The notes beneath the pieces are model-generated. The model was given only the letters and a program-made list of their open reading frames with translations. It was not told the origin of the DNA and searched no databases. A stretch of DNA of 64,000 nt from Vitis vinifera (lineage: Eukaryota > Streptophyta > Magnoliopsida > Vitales > Vitaceae), in assembly GCF_030704535.1 (NCBI RefSeq), contig NC_081820.1, positions 19,037,001-19,101,000 on the forward strand, written 5' to 3'. Position numbers and translations under genes: made by a program. Positions 20,698 through 31,814 of the stretch are shown here, one piece after another (positions within the stretch are counted from its first letter, which is position 1; every line of letters starts with the position of its first letter).

Positions 20698-22420
20698 GTG
20701 GATCCTCATTTAAAGCCGATAAACTCACTGAAATTGGAAACCGTCCAATAAATTCAGGTATTAAGCCATAAGCGATGAGATCACCACTTTCAACCTGTGA
20801 GTCCAAAAGAAAATTTCAGGCTGACTTTCTGGACAAATTTGTTTCATAGAAAAGTAAAAATAGCGGAAGCGCACACACATCTCCAAAGGTTTCCTTCCCT
20901 GAAGTTTCTCAAATTATAAGTATATGCTTTACACCATATTTCCTTCGTATTGCAGTTCAGTTTGTCAGAGCACTACCATGTTAAGGTGCAAGCAGCAGGT
21001 ACAAGGCAAATCAGTTACTATGGATCCAACAAATACATTTACTCAACCCTCTTTTTTCAGTGATCAGAGGGATCATGGAACATATCTCCATTCCAATGTT
21101 CCTTGAGCAATAAGTCTTAACACAATCAGATTTCTAGGTCTTCCAAAGCAGTATACCACCTACCCAACCCTCCATTAGCAGCCCTTGACAAAAGTTTTGT
21201 TTGCAAGAACTCTCCTACTCTTATTTGGCAAGTAGCTTATAAAAAAGGACTGTTATGACTGTGTACTGTAGATGATTAAACAGGTCATTTCAGAAACAAA
21301 ACTTACTGCATTTGAGATGTCAGCCAAACATTACAACAGAATCAGGAGATTCATAACAGAAAGAACATCTGAAGTCTGAAGATAACAGTGAGATTACAAA
21401 CTTTAAGAAACATTCAATTGTTTATTCACAATTCAATGTCCTTAATGAACTACTAGATTATTGTAAAATGTTTTGAAGAGCATGAGAGATGCAGACATCA
21501 AGGAAAGGCATCAGAAAAAGATTCCCCGATGAGTTGAATTTTTAAGAAACACAGTAAGCTCTTCCAGAACACAGCTCTAAGCTATAAGCCTCACAATCAT
21601 GGTATCAGGGTCATAGTGAAGGAAAAGAGAGGAGAGGAAGAAAACTTCAGAAAATTTCCTTCCAAGTACAATTTCATGTTGGGGTTTGGCAAACTATCAA
21701 ATAAGGGGAATCACATCCATTCTTGTGGGATTTTACAAGCAACAGATTTAGGTTTTTAATTCCCTTTTTAACTTCAAAGTGCTATAAAACCAAGAGTATC
21801 CTCAAGATTTTTCATTTTTTATTTTTTGATAGGTAACAGATGTATGCTCAGGATAGTCATGTCTACTGACCTCCTAGGGGCTTATACCTCCCTTGTAAGA
21901 GAGGAAAGGAGGGTTGCTTCATATCTTCGCATCAAGAGGGACTAACACACTTAATGATGAAGTTGTTGAATAAGAAATAATTTTTCTCACTCTGTTTTGT
22001 ATCTACAACAGCATTTCCTGGCAGAAAATTCAAAGGGTTCAGCCAGTAGAAAGCAAGTATTGCATCATTGGTCTTTTCAGCACAGTAGAAAAAAAGAAAA
22101 GAAAAGAAGGCGCACTCCTCAAAAGATTAGTCATCAAATTAAATAGGATAGACAAAACTAATTTACAATTGATGCACTCACAGTTCCTTCAAGCATTTTC
22201 AGCAATGCCTGTTGAACGCCCTCTCCAGATACGTCTCTGCTGATGTTTAAGCTCTCAGCCTGCACAAGAATCTCCACCGGATGATAATAAAAAAGATATA
22301 GCTATATCCAATTATCCACTTCATAAACTAAAAAAGAGACTAGACCTTCTTAGTTATCTTATCGACTTCATCAATGTACACAATCCCTTGCTGAGCTGCT
22401 TCCACATTGAACTCAGCAAC
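20698..22420 (-). pseudogene. ClpX (mitochondrial Clp protease ATPase subunit) gene fragment, three exons
   Basis: ClpX is the AAA+ unfoldase of the ClpXP protease. Exons on the minus strand: 22420-22346 (VAEFNVEAAQQGIVYIDEVD then KITKK, the Walker B motif), 22259-22182 ([20 protein letters not shown] then KMLEGT) and 20794-20698 ([20 protein letters not shown] then [12 protein letters not shown], near sensor 1 and arginine finger). All have GT/AG borders and open frames. The exons between EGT and VESGD, about 65-70 residues in ClpX, are absent from the 1.4 kb separating them. Neither the Walker A exon upstream nor the C-terminus was found. The last exon stops where the LTR-like end GGGGCGTGACA begins, so an insertion or rearrangement cut the gene. 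Confidence 0.88.
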
Positions 22421-22609
22421 CTAATTTCCAGTAAGAAGAATCATAAAACATTTTATAGAAGATAAGAGTGCAGGTGCAAAGATGTGGTACAAACCTGTAA
22501 AATAATTATTTATTGAAACGATCAATAATGTTTAGAGTTAAGGAGTGGAAATGGCATCATTAACATTCATCAATAGTATACTACAAAGATGAGTCTAAGT
22601 AAAAGTACT

Positions 22610-22690
22610 CGTCATTCTTCTTCTTTTTTGGGGGGGATGGGTAAACCACCACAACCCCACCCCAACTCCTTACCTCTTGAGCCAAGCCTC
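22610..22690 (-). mobile_element. tRNA-derived SINE-like head, minus orientation
   Basis: Minus strand contains TTGGCTCAAGAGGTAAGG, close to an RNA polymerase III A box, followed by GGAGTTGGGGTGGGG as in the two units at 22.8 and 22.95 kb. No full body or tail identified. Confidence 0.4.
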
Positions 22691-22750
22691 AATAGCAAAA
22701 GTACTTATCATTCATGATCAAGGTGGTTTCAACTCTACTAGGAGAGCACC

Positions 22751-22881
22751 CAGAATAGATGCGCAACTTGTATAATAGCAGAGGTGAAGCTTACAAATGA
22801 GCCCCTAAACTAGGTTCAAGTGGCAAAGGGGTTGGAGTGGAAAGAGCAGATACCAAGTTCAATTCCATATAGCACCCAAAG
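22751..22881 (+). mobile_element. tRNA-derived SINE-like unit, copy 1
   Basis: A box-like TAGGTTCAAGTGGCAAAGG (22811-22829) and B box-like AAGTTCAATTCC (22855-22866), spaced as in tRNA-derived promoters. The whole ~130-base unit is repeated immediately downstream. No flanking direct repeat was found. Confidence 0.5.
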
Positions 22882-22897
22882 AAGAAGAAGAAGAACC

Positions 22898-23024
22898 AGA
22901 ATAGACACTTCTTGATGATAGCAGAGATGAAGCTTACAAATTGGCCCCTAAACCAGGTTCAGATGGCAAAGGGGTTGGGGTGGAAAGAGGAGTTACCAAG
23001 TTCAATTTCATATAGCACCCAAAA
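22898..23024 (+). mobile_element. tRNA-derived SINE-like unit, copy 2
   Basis: Begins CAGAATAGACAC and repeats copy 1 with scattered changes: A box-like CAGGTTCAGATGGCAAAGG, then AAGTTCAATTTC. The tandem arrangement suggests local duplication rather than two insertions. Confidence 0.5.
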
Positions 23025-23640
23025 GTACAAAAAAGAAACAAAAGGTTACCCGCAAAGAAAAAGAAAAAGATGAATGAGTCTATTACTTAGTGAGTCCATT
23101 ACCTAAGAAAGTGCATAGAAAGGGAAGGCCAACACAAGCCTTGGTTGGGCTCGGGCACATGAATAGAGACTTCTAGGCCATTGAAGCTTGTTTTATTCCT
23201 TTTCTACATGTATCACACTAATATATAATTCAATTTTCTTCAGCTACATGTTTTAATAAAAGTGTGTGGACTCAAACCACAAAAGAAAAAAAAAACAAGA
23301 AAAGAAAGTTGCTTCAGTGTATCAACAACTAACAAAACTGATATGGGTACAAAAAAACCAACAGATAGGAGCGGAAAGTATTAGAAACTATCAGGATAAA
23401 GGTGTGCTCAACCACATAAAACACAAAGGCCATACCACACCATAGTATCCTTCAAGCCTAACCTAATGGAGTGATCATACAAAGAAGATTTTCTCCCATG
23501 GCCCCAAGGATGAATGTATGATGGTTATTGTTGAATGAATGATGATCATAATAGTGTTTGGATTATTTGCTTTCTCTAGATTGCGTTGTACACCCCATAA
23601 GAGGCATAAGATTTTTATTTGATTGTAAAAATCTTTCCTT
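23025..23640. other. Intergenic, no gene seen
   Basis: AT-rich with A-rich tracts and short direct repeats (ACTTAGTGAGTC-type); nothing recognised. Confidence 0.4.
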
Positions 23641-25575
23641 TTCACTAGATGGGTTATAAGCTCCATTAAAGGAGCATAAAAAAAAGTTCAGTTTTTGTAT
23701 ACATCTATGGTGACCCAAGAGAGAAGAAGGCTTCTTGAAGTTTCTTTCATGAGTTCCTATGGTGATTTAAAGAAAAAGAAAGATTGTTGAAAGTTCTTGG
23801 TTTGAGATCTTTGATAGCACAATTATGTCATCTTTAATATAAAATTGGGATTGCTTCTCGTGAGTTTCTTGGAGCACACCACCTATGGTTTTGAATCTTA
23901 GGAATTCAAGATTCCAATGCTTCAAACAGATTGCAATTTGGAGTTGAAATGAGGGAGATATAGTCGATTGAAGAAAGGTTGGACAAAGAGCCTAACAACA
24001 CAGTGATGCTGACTTTAAGCAAAATCGGAGCTATCTCCCATGAGCTTTTTGGGGCAAACCACATATGGTTTTGAAGCTAAGGCAGTTAGGAATCCAATGC
24101 TTCAAACAGATTGGAATTCGAAGTCGAAACAAGAGAGATATGGTTGATTAAAGTAAGGTTGTGTAAAAGGCATGTAGTTATAGGATTGAGCTCTGGCCAA
24201 ATAGTTTTTAGTTATTTGAGCATCTTTTTGGCTCAATTTTGTGGCAATTGGGTCTGTTGGGCTTTACTTTTTTTACTAACCCTATCTTTGGTTGTAGGGT
24301 TATTTTGGTAATTTGGATTTTTATTCAAATTTTAATTACCAAATTTGGAACAGATCCCTCAGGTTATGAGAATTATTTATTGAATTTCCTTCTATGTTTT
24401 TTATGCCATTTTATTTTTGGCATAAAATATATTTTGGTATTCTTAAGTAAATGAATTTTCATATGTTTTTCCTTGTTTTAGATAATTTATTAAATTGAAA
24501 TGTGCTAGTATTAGGAAATTTTTTATTTTAGGAAAAGACAAGTTGGAAAGAAATAAGGAACCCATTTCCTTTTCAAAATTAAACTCTTAGAGATTTTTTA
24601 TCAAAATAAATATTTTTAGATTTTAGATCTCTAAGAATCTTTTTATTTTAAGGAAGAAGATCTGTTTTTCGAAGTCTTGAAGAAATAAAATCTTTCCTAT
24701 TTAGCACAAGATTCTAATTTAAGGAAATAAAATATTTTTGAAAGAATATATGATGGATAATTCATGATTAAGATAACTTACCAAGATATTCTTTCAAATA
24801 AAATAAATTAAAGTAAATTTTGGATTTTTCTTAAGAAAATAATTTTTCATGGGAAGTTTTTTCCAATATTATTTTCCTTGTAATTAGTTGTTGTTAGAAT
24901 TTATTAATATTTTTTTAAAACTATCCAATTATTAAACTTGAAAAGGTTTTTTGTTTTTTCTCGGTGAGAGAATGAAAACTATACTTATAGTTGGTCTTCC
25001 AAGCTCTCCCTCCCCGAGAGGAGGAAACTATTTTGCTTGGAAAGTTCAATGATAAGAAATAAAAGAGCAATTCTTTTAGCACAAGAGTCCCATTTTAAGA
25101 AGTAAATAACAAATTTGGAAAATTTCATGATAGAGAATTTATTTTAAGAATGGTTACCAAAATTACTAAAAGTCTTCTTTTACAAAAGATTAAGTGGGAG
25201 AGGGTCATAACAAAGCCCACGACCTCCATTGTCAGGCCCATCTTAATTCAAGTTTATCATCACTCCCACAATGGGTTGGGCCCTAGGAATCAAGGGATGT
25301 GGACTCTCCTTATGGACAATACTTGACATGTCTATAGTGGGAGCAACCACCCCGACAGTAGGGTTCCTTATTTGGTGGGGTTTCTTTTCAATAGATGGGT
25401 TGTAAGCTCCAAAGGAGCATAGGAATTTTTATTGTTGTAAAAATTTTAATTTTTTGTATCCATCCATGGTGACCCAAGAGATAAAAAGGAATCTTGAAAG
25501 CTCATTTTGAGATTCTATGGTGGTTAAAAAAAAAGTATTCTTGGAAGTTCTTGGTTTGAGATCCTTTGAAGGTTT
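23641..25575. repeat. Region bounded by ~170-bp direct repeats
   Basis: A block at about 23645-23817 (GATGGGTTATAAGCTCC ... GGTTTGAGATCTTTG) recurs at about 25395-25570 in the same orientation. Inside, a ~95-base unit with CCAATGCTTCAAACAGATTG is found twice (about 23880-23985 and 24035-24160). No TG/CA ends, primer site or coding domain was recognised, so I do not call it an LTR element. Confidence 0.45.
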
Positions 25576-28250
25576 GCAAAAAAAATATGAAAAGGTTAAT
25601 TAGGATGTAGAAAATGGAGCAATTCAAGATAATGAGTAGACATGCAAGATATGATAAATCTTAAATTCTATATTATAATCATAAAAATTTGGCTAGAATG
25701 CATTGAAGTGTGAGAGTAATACTAATAATACAAATATAAAAGTCTAACCATTAAAAAAATATCAATAAAAATTCACTTCATCTCCTCATCATCATCATCA
25801 TCATTAAATAAAATACATGATACCTTCACGTGACAACAAGAAATGATATGTGCATCATCTTCACATGACAACAAGAAATGATATATGCATTCATCGTCAT
25901 CATCATTAAATAGAATACATGATACCTTCATATGACAACAAAAAATGATACGAGTGGAAAGAAAAATATTTTCTTGGAACTTAACGAGATGAAAAATACT
26001 AGCATCACTTTCAAAGATGTATCCAAAACTTGGACGAGAATGGTAAAATCTCAATTCTTTTGTATATATAAAAACATCAATTTACTTTAAATGTCCATCA
26101 TGTATTAGATATAGAGAGCTATTAAGGAAAATATCTAGGCTAGCTATGACATTTACATGAAAAGTTGTAGCCTTTTTGTAAAAGATAAAAATGCCACTTT
26201 GATTTTTTAAGTGCTTATAACAAAAATAAATAAATAAATAAATAAAATATTTTCAATGAATCTTGAAAAGATGTTGCAAAATGCATAAAGGTTTGTGTCA
26301 AGGACTGCTCCTGCATTTGGCTTGAGACTTGAACCTTTGTAAATCTCCAAATTTGTCCTAGTGAATTGCAATGTAGATCCATCAACCCTAATCCATTTTT
26401 TGTCTATTTGTAGCTTATAAATCAATAGAATGTGACAAAAGAATAACAATTAAAACAAAAGATAGGTGTATGCATAACTAAATCAAAGCAATAAAAAAAA
26501 TGATTCATAACACAATTAGAGTAAAATGAATTTACAAGGCACAAAAGAATGTAACAAGGGAGGTCCAAATCGAAATAAAAATAAAATTAGTGGCCAAAAA
26601 TTAAAAATTAAAAATAAAAATAACAATGCTAAGACATTGATTATGATAAGGCATTTGCTCCTGCTGTTTACATCGAAACTATAATATTAATAATGAAAAA
26701 AATCTGAAAGTCTAACATGGTAACACCTAGAGGAAGGTGAATGGGTATATTTAAAAAATTTAAAAATTATTTGTATATTATGACTAACTTTTTTCTTGTG
26801 AGAAGTTAAGAATTTTCAATTCTTTTAATTATAAGCAATGCAAACAAGATAATAAATATATGCAATGAGACATAAAGATTTTTATGTGGAAAACTCTCAC
26901 ACTAATTATGGAGATAAAAAAAAAAAAAAACCATGAAGTCTAAGACCATTAATCTAAATCGACTATATGAAATCAAATTACACGGATTTACTTGACCACT
27001 TTATCTTAAAGAGCTACTCTTCAATACCTATAACTTGATCCGCAATGCAACAACCTTTAATTGCTCCAGTGAATACGTTTTAGCATTATTAAAGGGATGA
27101 AAGTTTTCAATCCAATATTCAAAAATTGAATCCTTTGAATGAGATATTAGGAATGGTTTAGGAAATTCTTTGGAAATCTCATCAATATTCTCTAACCCTA
27201 AAGGGGTTATAATAAGGTATTAATAGGCAAATAACCCAAAGAGATTCACTATGAATAGGTTTCCAAATCCAATTTGCTTGAAATTCTCAAAAATATTCTC
27301 CCATTTTCGACAAAAAACATATGAGCGCTCAAATGCACTTAATCACCGCTTGAGCACCTTGAGTGCTTGAGCGGTCCTAGTACTTGAGCGCTTGAGCGTC
27401 CCCTATTTCATTTAATTTGTACAAAAAATCAATTTTTGTTAATTTAAATATATCATTTCTCTTTATATCTCATAAGATCTTTACCTCTCACATCTCTGTT
27501 GAACGAATAATAATCTTTGATCTTTAATGCAGAGCAAGTGACTATTTAAAAAGACTTTTATAGTCAAACACTAAAAAAAACAAAATTGTCAACATATAAA
27601 CAAAACTTAATGTCCTAACAAGTAATTTATTAAAATTTTATTAAATGGATATAAAATCTCTTTTTATCAATGAATATCTTGAAGTATATATGGAATAATT
27701 CATAATTCATAAAATGAATGGAAAATTAGTTTTGTTTGCCCATGCAACACTTCTTTTGAAAAGGAGATTGTTACAAATCATTAATTGTGTGGCTAGTAAA
27801 CCAAAACCAATAATAGATATTGCTTCTTTGTCTTGGCCTTTAATTCTTTCTTTCTTTCTTTCTTTCTTTTTAATTGTTCGTACGGTATAAAATACTTGCA
27901 ATAATTGACTACTTTTCAAGATCATGATTTTTTTTTCTTAATTACGATTACTACCTTTCAAGACAATGATATTTTTTTCTTTTGTATTTTACTTTAATTA
28001 GGGTTATGCTAATATATTACTTATTAGGCTTGACTACACTATTGAAGAGGTATTTATTAAAATTAAAGTGTGATTAATTAGGTCACATCACTTATGTAAT
28101 ATGTTTTATAATTTTGAATCTATTACTTTATATCTTCATCTCATTTACTAATATTTAATATATATTTTGTATATTGGTCTTATTTTGTGAATCCGATCCT
28201 TTTTGGGTACTTCTAAAAGTGATGATATGGAGTTGTATGTACTTACTTTT
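25576..28250. other. AT-rich intergenic DNA with repeat debris
   Basis: Includes a duplicated motif around 25810-25935 (CATGATACCTTCA and CATGACAACAAGAAATGATA), an (AATA)n tract at 26223-26245, a (TTTC)n tract at 27845-27869, and a cluster of GAGCGCTTGAGCG words at 27325-27400. Text near 26880-27000 (TTTTTATGTGGAAAACTCTC) looks like retrotransposon debris. No gene seen. Confidence 0.45.
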
Positions 28251-28560
28251 TTCTCGTTCATTACAAAACAGAGACATCAACCAACCTCCAAGCCATAATG
28301 TTTCCACACGCACCCCAAAAAAAAAATGGGACTAAAACCAACCACAACAACAAGAAGCAATTGAATTAATTGATAAGCCAAATCTAAGGGCAGTCCTTCA
28401 AGGGGCTTCACTTCCGAGTAAAGATGTTGCAGTGGAGGTTATTTGAGAGACTGATCAGTTATAGGAGGACCCACCCTTACTTACCGCTCTTCCTCCGTCC
28501 ATCATCAGCTCTTTTACTCTTTGCCTTGTTTCCTTATAAGATCTCTAAACTTTTCTTTAA
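28251..28560 (-). pseudogene. Relic of a second UGT72-type gene, 3' end only
   Basis: On the minus strand about 28545-28405 the reading is KQGKELMMDGGRAVSKGGSS, then YN, an in-frame TGA, then SVSQITSTATSL and EAP plus stop. It aligns residue by residue with the C-terminus of the intact UGT at 29707 (KEVMNSGERALRKGGSSYNS ... GAP). The 3' flank (GATAAGCCAAATCTAAGGGC) also resembles that of the intact gene, so this is the remains of a tandem DNA duplication, not a processed copy. The catalytic and donor-binding regions are gone. Confidence 0.8.
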
Positions 28561-28770
28561 CTAAATGTACTTTGAGGACAAATCTTAAAAGGTTTAGAAG
28601 ATGAGAGCCAAAACTTTTGATTAGAATTCATGAAAGTTCATTCATTTTTAATAAAATATCTTTATTTATACATGTAAAACTCTTTTAAAATTATTGAGTT
28701 TTTTAGTTCTAAAACATTCCAAAATTGTTTTTAAAATCAAACTTCAATTGATAATGACTATTTAGTAAAT

Positions 28771-29252
28771 CCTAATACATGATTAAATTATTGATGACCA
28801 TCTAAGAGATAATCGAAATTATTTATTAAGGTTTGATTACGCTATTAAAGAGGTACGCATCAAACGTTACAATCAATCTAGTAGTAATATGACATGTGCA
28901 TTTGTATTTTATCTTATTTTCTATATCTTATCCTAATCCATGATTAATTATTGATGACCACTTAAGAGATGATTGAAATTATTCATTCAGGTTCGATTAC
29001 ACTATTAAAGAGGTACGTATCAAATGTTCCAATCAATCTAGCAGTAATATGACGTGTGCATTTATATTTTTATCTTATTTTCGATATCTTATCCTAATCC
29101 ATGATTAATTATTGATGACCACCCAAGAGATGATCGAAATTATTCATTCAAGTTCGATTACACTATTAAAGAGGTACGCATCAAACATTCCAATCAATCT
29201 AGTAGTAATATGACATGTGCATTTGTATTTTATCTTATTTTCTATATCTTAT
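28771..29252. repeat. Three tandem copies of a ~160-bp unit
   Basis: Units begin at about 28771, 28931 and 29092, each with TTGATGACCA, CGAAATTATT, AAGAGGTACG, CAATCAATCTAG and TTTATCTTATTTT. Copies 2 and 3 are nearly identical; copy 1 is a little more diverged. A weaker relative lies at 28010-28130. The array separates the UGT relic from the intact UGT gene. Confidence 0.85.
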
Positions 29253-29706
29253 CCCTTAACCCAATAAACCAATATATGTTAGGTTGAAAGTAATTAATCA
29301 CAACTAAATTTTTTTTCCCATTTACTAAACAACAAAACATCAACAAACCTTCAAAAATGAAAACCACAACAATTTCATCACCAACACCAAAGAAACCATC
29401 TATTGATTTTAGTACTGTAACGATTTCTAGTAAAGAAACTAGAGAAAAATAAAAAATAATTAAAAACATACAAATTTAACGTGATTCAATGGATTGCCTA
29501 TGTCCACAGGAACGGAAAAAAAGACTTTTACTATATATAAAATTAGGATTACATAAAAAGGTATTTATACTAATTCTTAGATAATAAAATTCAAAAAATA
29601 CCCCTAAACCACGATTTCACTCCAACATTTGCTCATTTTTCTTTCCCATTATGAGCCACATACTACAACACCATCAAATTGATAAGGTAAATTCTAAGGG
29701 CAATGC

Positions 29707-31161
29707 TCACGGGGCTCCTGTACTCTTATGAAAGGAAATTGCAGTGGAAGCTGCTTGTGAGAGTGAGTTATAGGAGGACCCACCCTTTCTTAAAGCTCTC
29801 TCTCCACTGTTCATCACTTCTTTTACCCTCTCCCTCGAATGATTCTCTTCCATAACCTTTCTCACCATCTTCTCTATCTCCTCCTTCCTCACCACCCTCT
29901 TTGTCGGCAACACCTCCGGGCGGACTGCAATTCCCAGCTCCTCCGTCAGCATGGTAGCATTCAATCGTTGCTCTGCGTAGAGTGGCCATGCGACCATCGG
30001 CACCCCACTGAGTATGCTCTCCAATGTGGAACCCCACCCGCAATGAGATAAAAATCCTCGCACCGATGGATGGCTGAGGATCTCCACTTGTGGTGCCCAC
30101 AGCGGCACCACCACTCCCACATTTTTGGTCCGGGTCAGGAACCCTTCTGGCAAGTAATCTGATGGGTGCTCCCCCCTTCCCTTTCCTGTTGTGAAAAATG
30201 ATCCTGATGGATCGTTTTCGATGGGCGGGCGGACCACCCAAATGAACCTTTGCTGGCTCAGCTCCAATCCCCACGCCAACTCCGCGAGTTGCTCCGATGA
30301 GTGTGTTCCACCGCTCCCAAAAGATACATAAATAACCGAATCAGCGGGTTGAAGGTCTAGCCAATCCAACAACTCGCTCCTCGCTTCTTCTTTTCCGACC
30401 GGCCTTGTGAGTGGACCAACGGGGTAGATAGGTACCTTAGCGAACTGGGCCATTACCTTGTGATCTCTTAGGGCTTTAAGCGTAGTGGGTTCCAGATCCT
30501 CCCATGTGTTCAACAGAATTCCGTCAGCCTTAGTGATCCCAACTCCCATGCGCATGTACTCGAGGTACTGCTGATTCCTCCTATCCAGCATCGGATCAAC
30601 CACATCTTCTGGCCGAACAGGTTTGCAACCGGGTAACTGAAGCGGTTCTGCTCTATCTACATACTCTCCTTTCACCTCCACATCTAGAGTTGCCACATAC
30701 AACGTCAGGGCCAGAAGACACGCATTTGAAGGCACAAAAGTGTACTTGGGCATATCAAATTCTGGTATTTCAAGCGCTTCAAATCCAAAAAAGTCTACAA
30801 TCATAAGCGAAGGAGGAAACTTCATCGCGGAGATGGCTGCCCGGAAGCTCGGTATGGTCTCGCGCATCATGACAACAATCCGAGTAAAGACCGCTGCATC
30901 GGCATCAACTAGGCTGGATATGTCGGCTGGGGGAAGTTCAACTACGTGTAGGAGCTTGGAACTGGCAGCAGAACCGAGAGACTGGGATTCTGCAGGTGAC
31001 GCAGACGCAGCGATTGCGAAGACAGTAACGCGGAAGCCATGATGGGTTACCAGGCGTTTGGCGAGCTCTAGGACGGGGATGAGGTGACCCAAACCAGGGC
31101 TGGCTAGGAGTATTGCGTGAGGCTTTGAGCTCTCCATGCTTGTATACCTGGACGGCTGCAA
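29707..31161 (-). CDS. UDP-glycosyltransferase, UGT72-type
   Basis: Single-exon family 1 glycosyltransferase of 484 codons (476 from the inner Met), which transfers glucose from UDP-glucose to small phenolics such as monolignols or hydroquinone-like compounds in the cytosol; the acceptor cannot be read from sequence. Visible: SPGLGHLIP with the catalytic His; a likely partner Asp in LMIVDFFGFEALE; SVIYVSFGSGGTHSSEQLAE; and the PSPG donor-binding box from WAPQVEILSHPSVRGFLSHC to WPLYAEQ. The box has HCGWGS where most UGTs have HCGWNS. Two starts are possible: MQPSRYTS at 31161 or MESSKPHAILLASPG at 31137; family members usually begin at the latter. A TATA-like site lies upstream. A decayed second copy lies at 28.3-28.6 kb. 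Confidence 0.95.
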   Translation of the reverse strand: MQPSRYTSMESSKPHAILLASPGLGHLIPVLELAKRLVTHHGFRVTVFAIAASASPAESQSLGSAASSKLLHVVELPPADISSLVDADAAVFTRIVVMMRETIPSFRAAISAMKFPPSLMIVDFFGFEALEIPEFDMPKYTFVPSNACLLALTLYVATLDVEVKGEYVDRAEPLQLPGCKPVRPEDVVDPMLDRRNQQYLEYMRMGVGITKADGILLNTWEDLEPTTLKALRDHKVMAQFAKVPIYPVGPLTRPVGKEEARSELLDWLDLQPADSVIYVSFGSGGTHSSEQLAELAWGLELSQQRFIWVVRPPIENDPSGSFFTTGKGRGEHPSDYLPEGFLTRTKNVGVVVPLWAPQVEILSHPSVRGFLSHCGWGSTLESILSGVPMVAWPLYAEQRLNATMLTEELGIAVRPEVLPTKRVVRKEEIEKMVRKVMEENHSRERVKEVMNSGERALRKGGSSYNSLSQAASTAISFHKSTGAP

Positions 31162-31202
31162 CTATGAAGAAAGAATGAGCAGTGAACTCTGTGGGATACG
31201 AA

Positions 31203-31212
31203 CTATTATAGA
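31203..31212 (-). promoter_or_regulatory. Probable TATA box of the UGT gene
   Basis: CTATAATAG on the minus strand, about 42-50 bases above the outer ATG and 66-74 above the inner ATG. A transcription start ~30 bases downstream would leave very little leader for the outer ATG, which slightly favours the inner start. Confidence 0.4.
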
Positions 31213-31379
31213 GATTTCAAAGGCGAGAGATTCAGCGTTCTGTACGTCGCTTTTGCGCCCGACAGTGCCTGACCACCTATCAACGCAGTGAAAATGATGG
31301 ACAAATAAATATAAATAAATAAATACATCTATTAAATAGACAACAACCTCAAAGGTTACTTTAAAAGACAATTTTCTGG

Positions 31380-31814
31380 GTCTAATACTTTTAAAATCCT
31401 AAAAATTTAAGTTAATTAAATACCAAGATTTCCTGGGCCAATACTCTAAAATTACTAAACTTAATTCTAGTTTGATTTATGAAAATTTGACAATAATTGA
31501 CTTAATTTTTAAATTTTAATTTATTTTTAAAAATTATTTCACTCATTAAAAAATTAAAGTATTAATTTTTACTTAATTTTGAATTTTTTAATTTTGTTTA
31601 TTTAATAAAAAAAATTTTAAATTATATTTACATGTACAATAAAAATCGACATAATCATTTAAGACTAATTTTTTAAATTTCAAATTATTTTAAAATTTGA
31701 ATTCAAAAAATAGTATGTTGCTTGATTTGAAATTTGTTTAAGTAAGGAGAAAATTTAAATAAATTAATAAATTTATTGAAATAGTTCAAAATGAGTGTTC
31801 AATGTTTTAATTAA
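31380..31814. other. AT-rich intergenic DNA upstream of the UGT gene
   Basis: Very AT-rich; no ORF or recognisable repeat. Confidence 0.4.

Noticed and set aside
23641..25575. Full LTR retrotransposon
   Set aside because: No TG/CA ends, target duplication, primer site, polypurine tract or coding domain could be identified.
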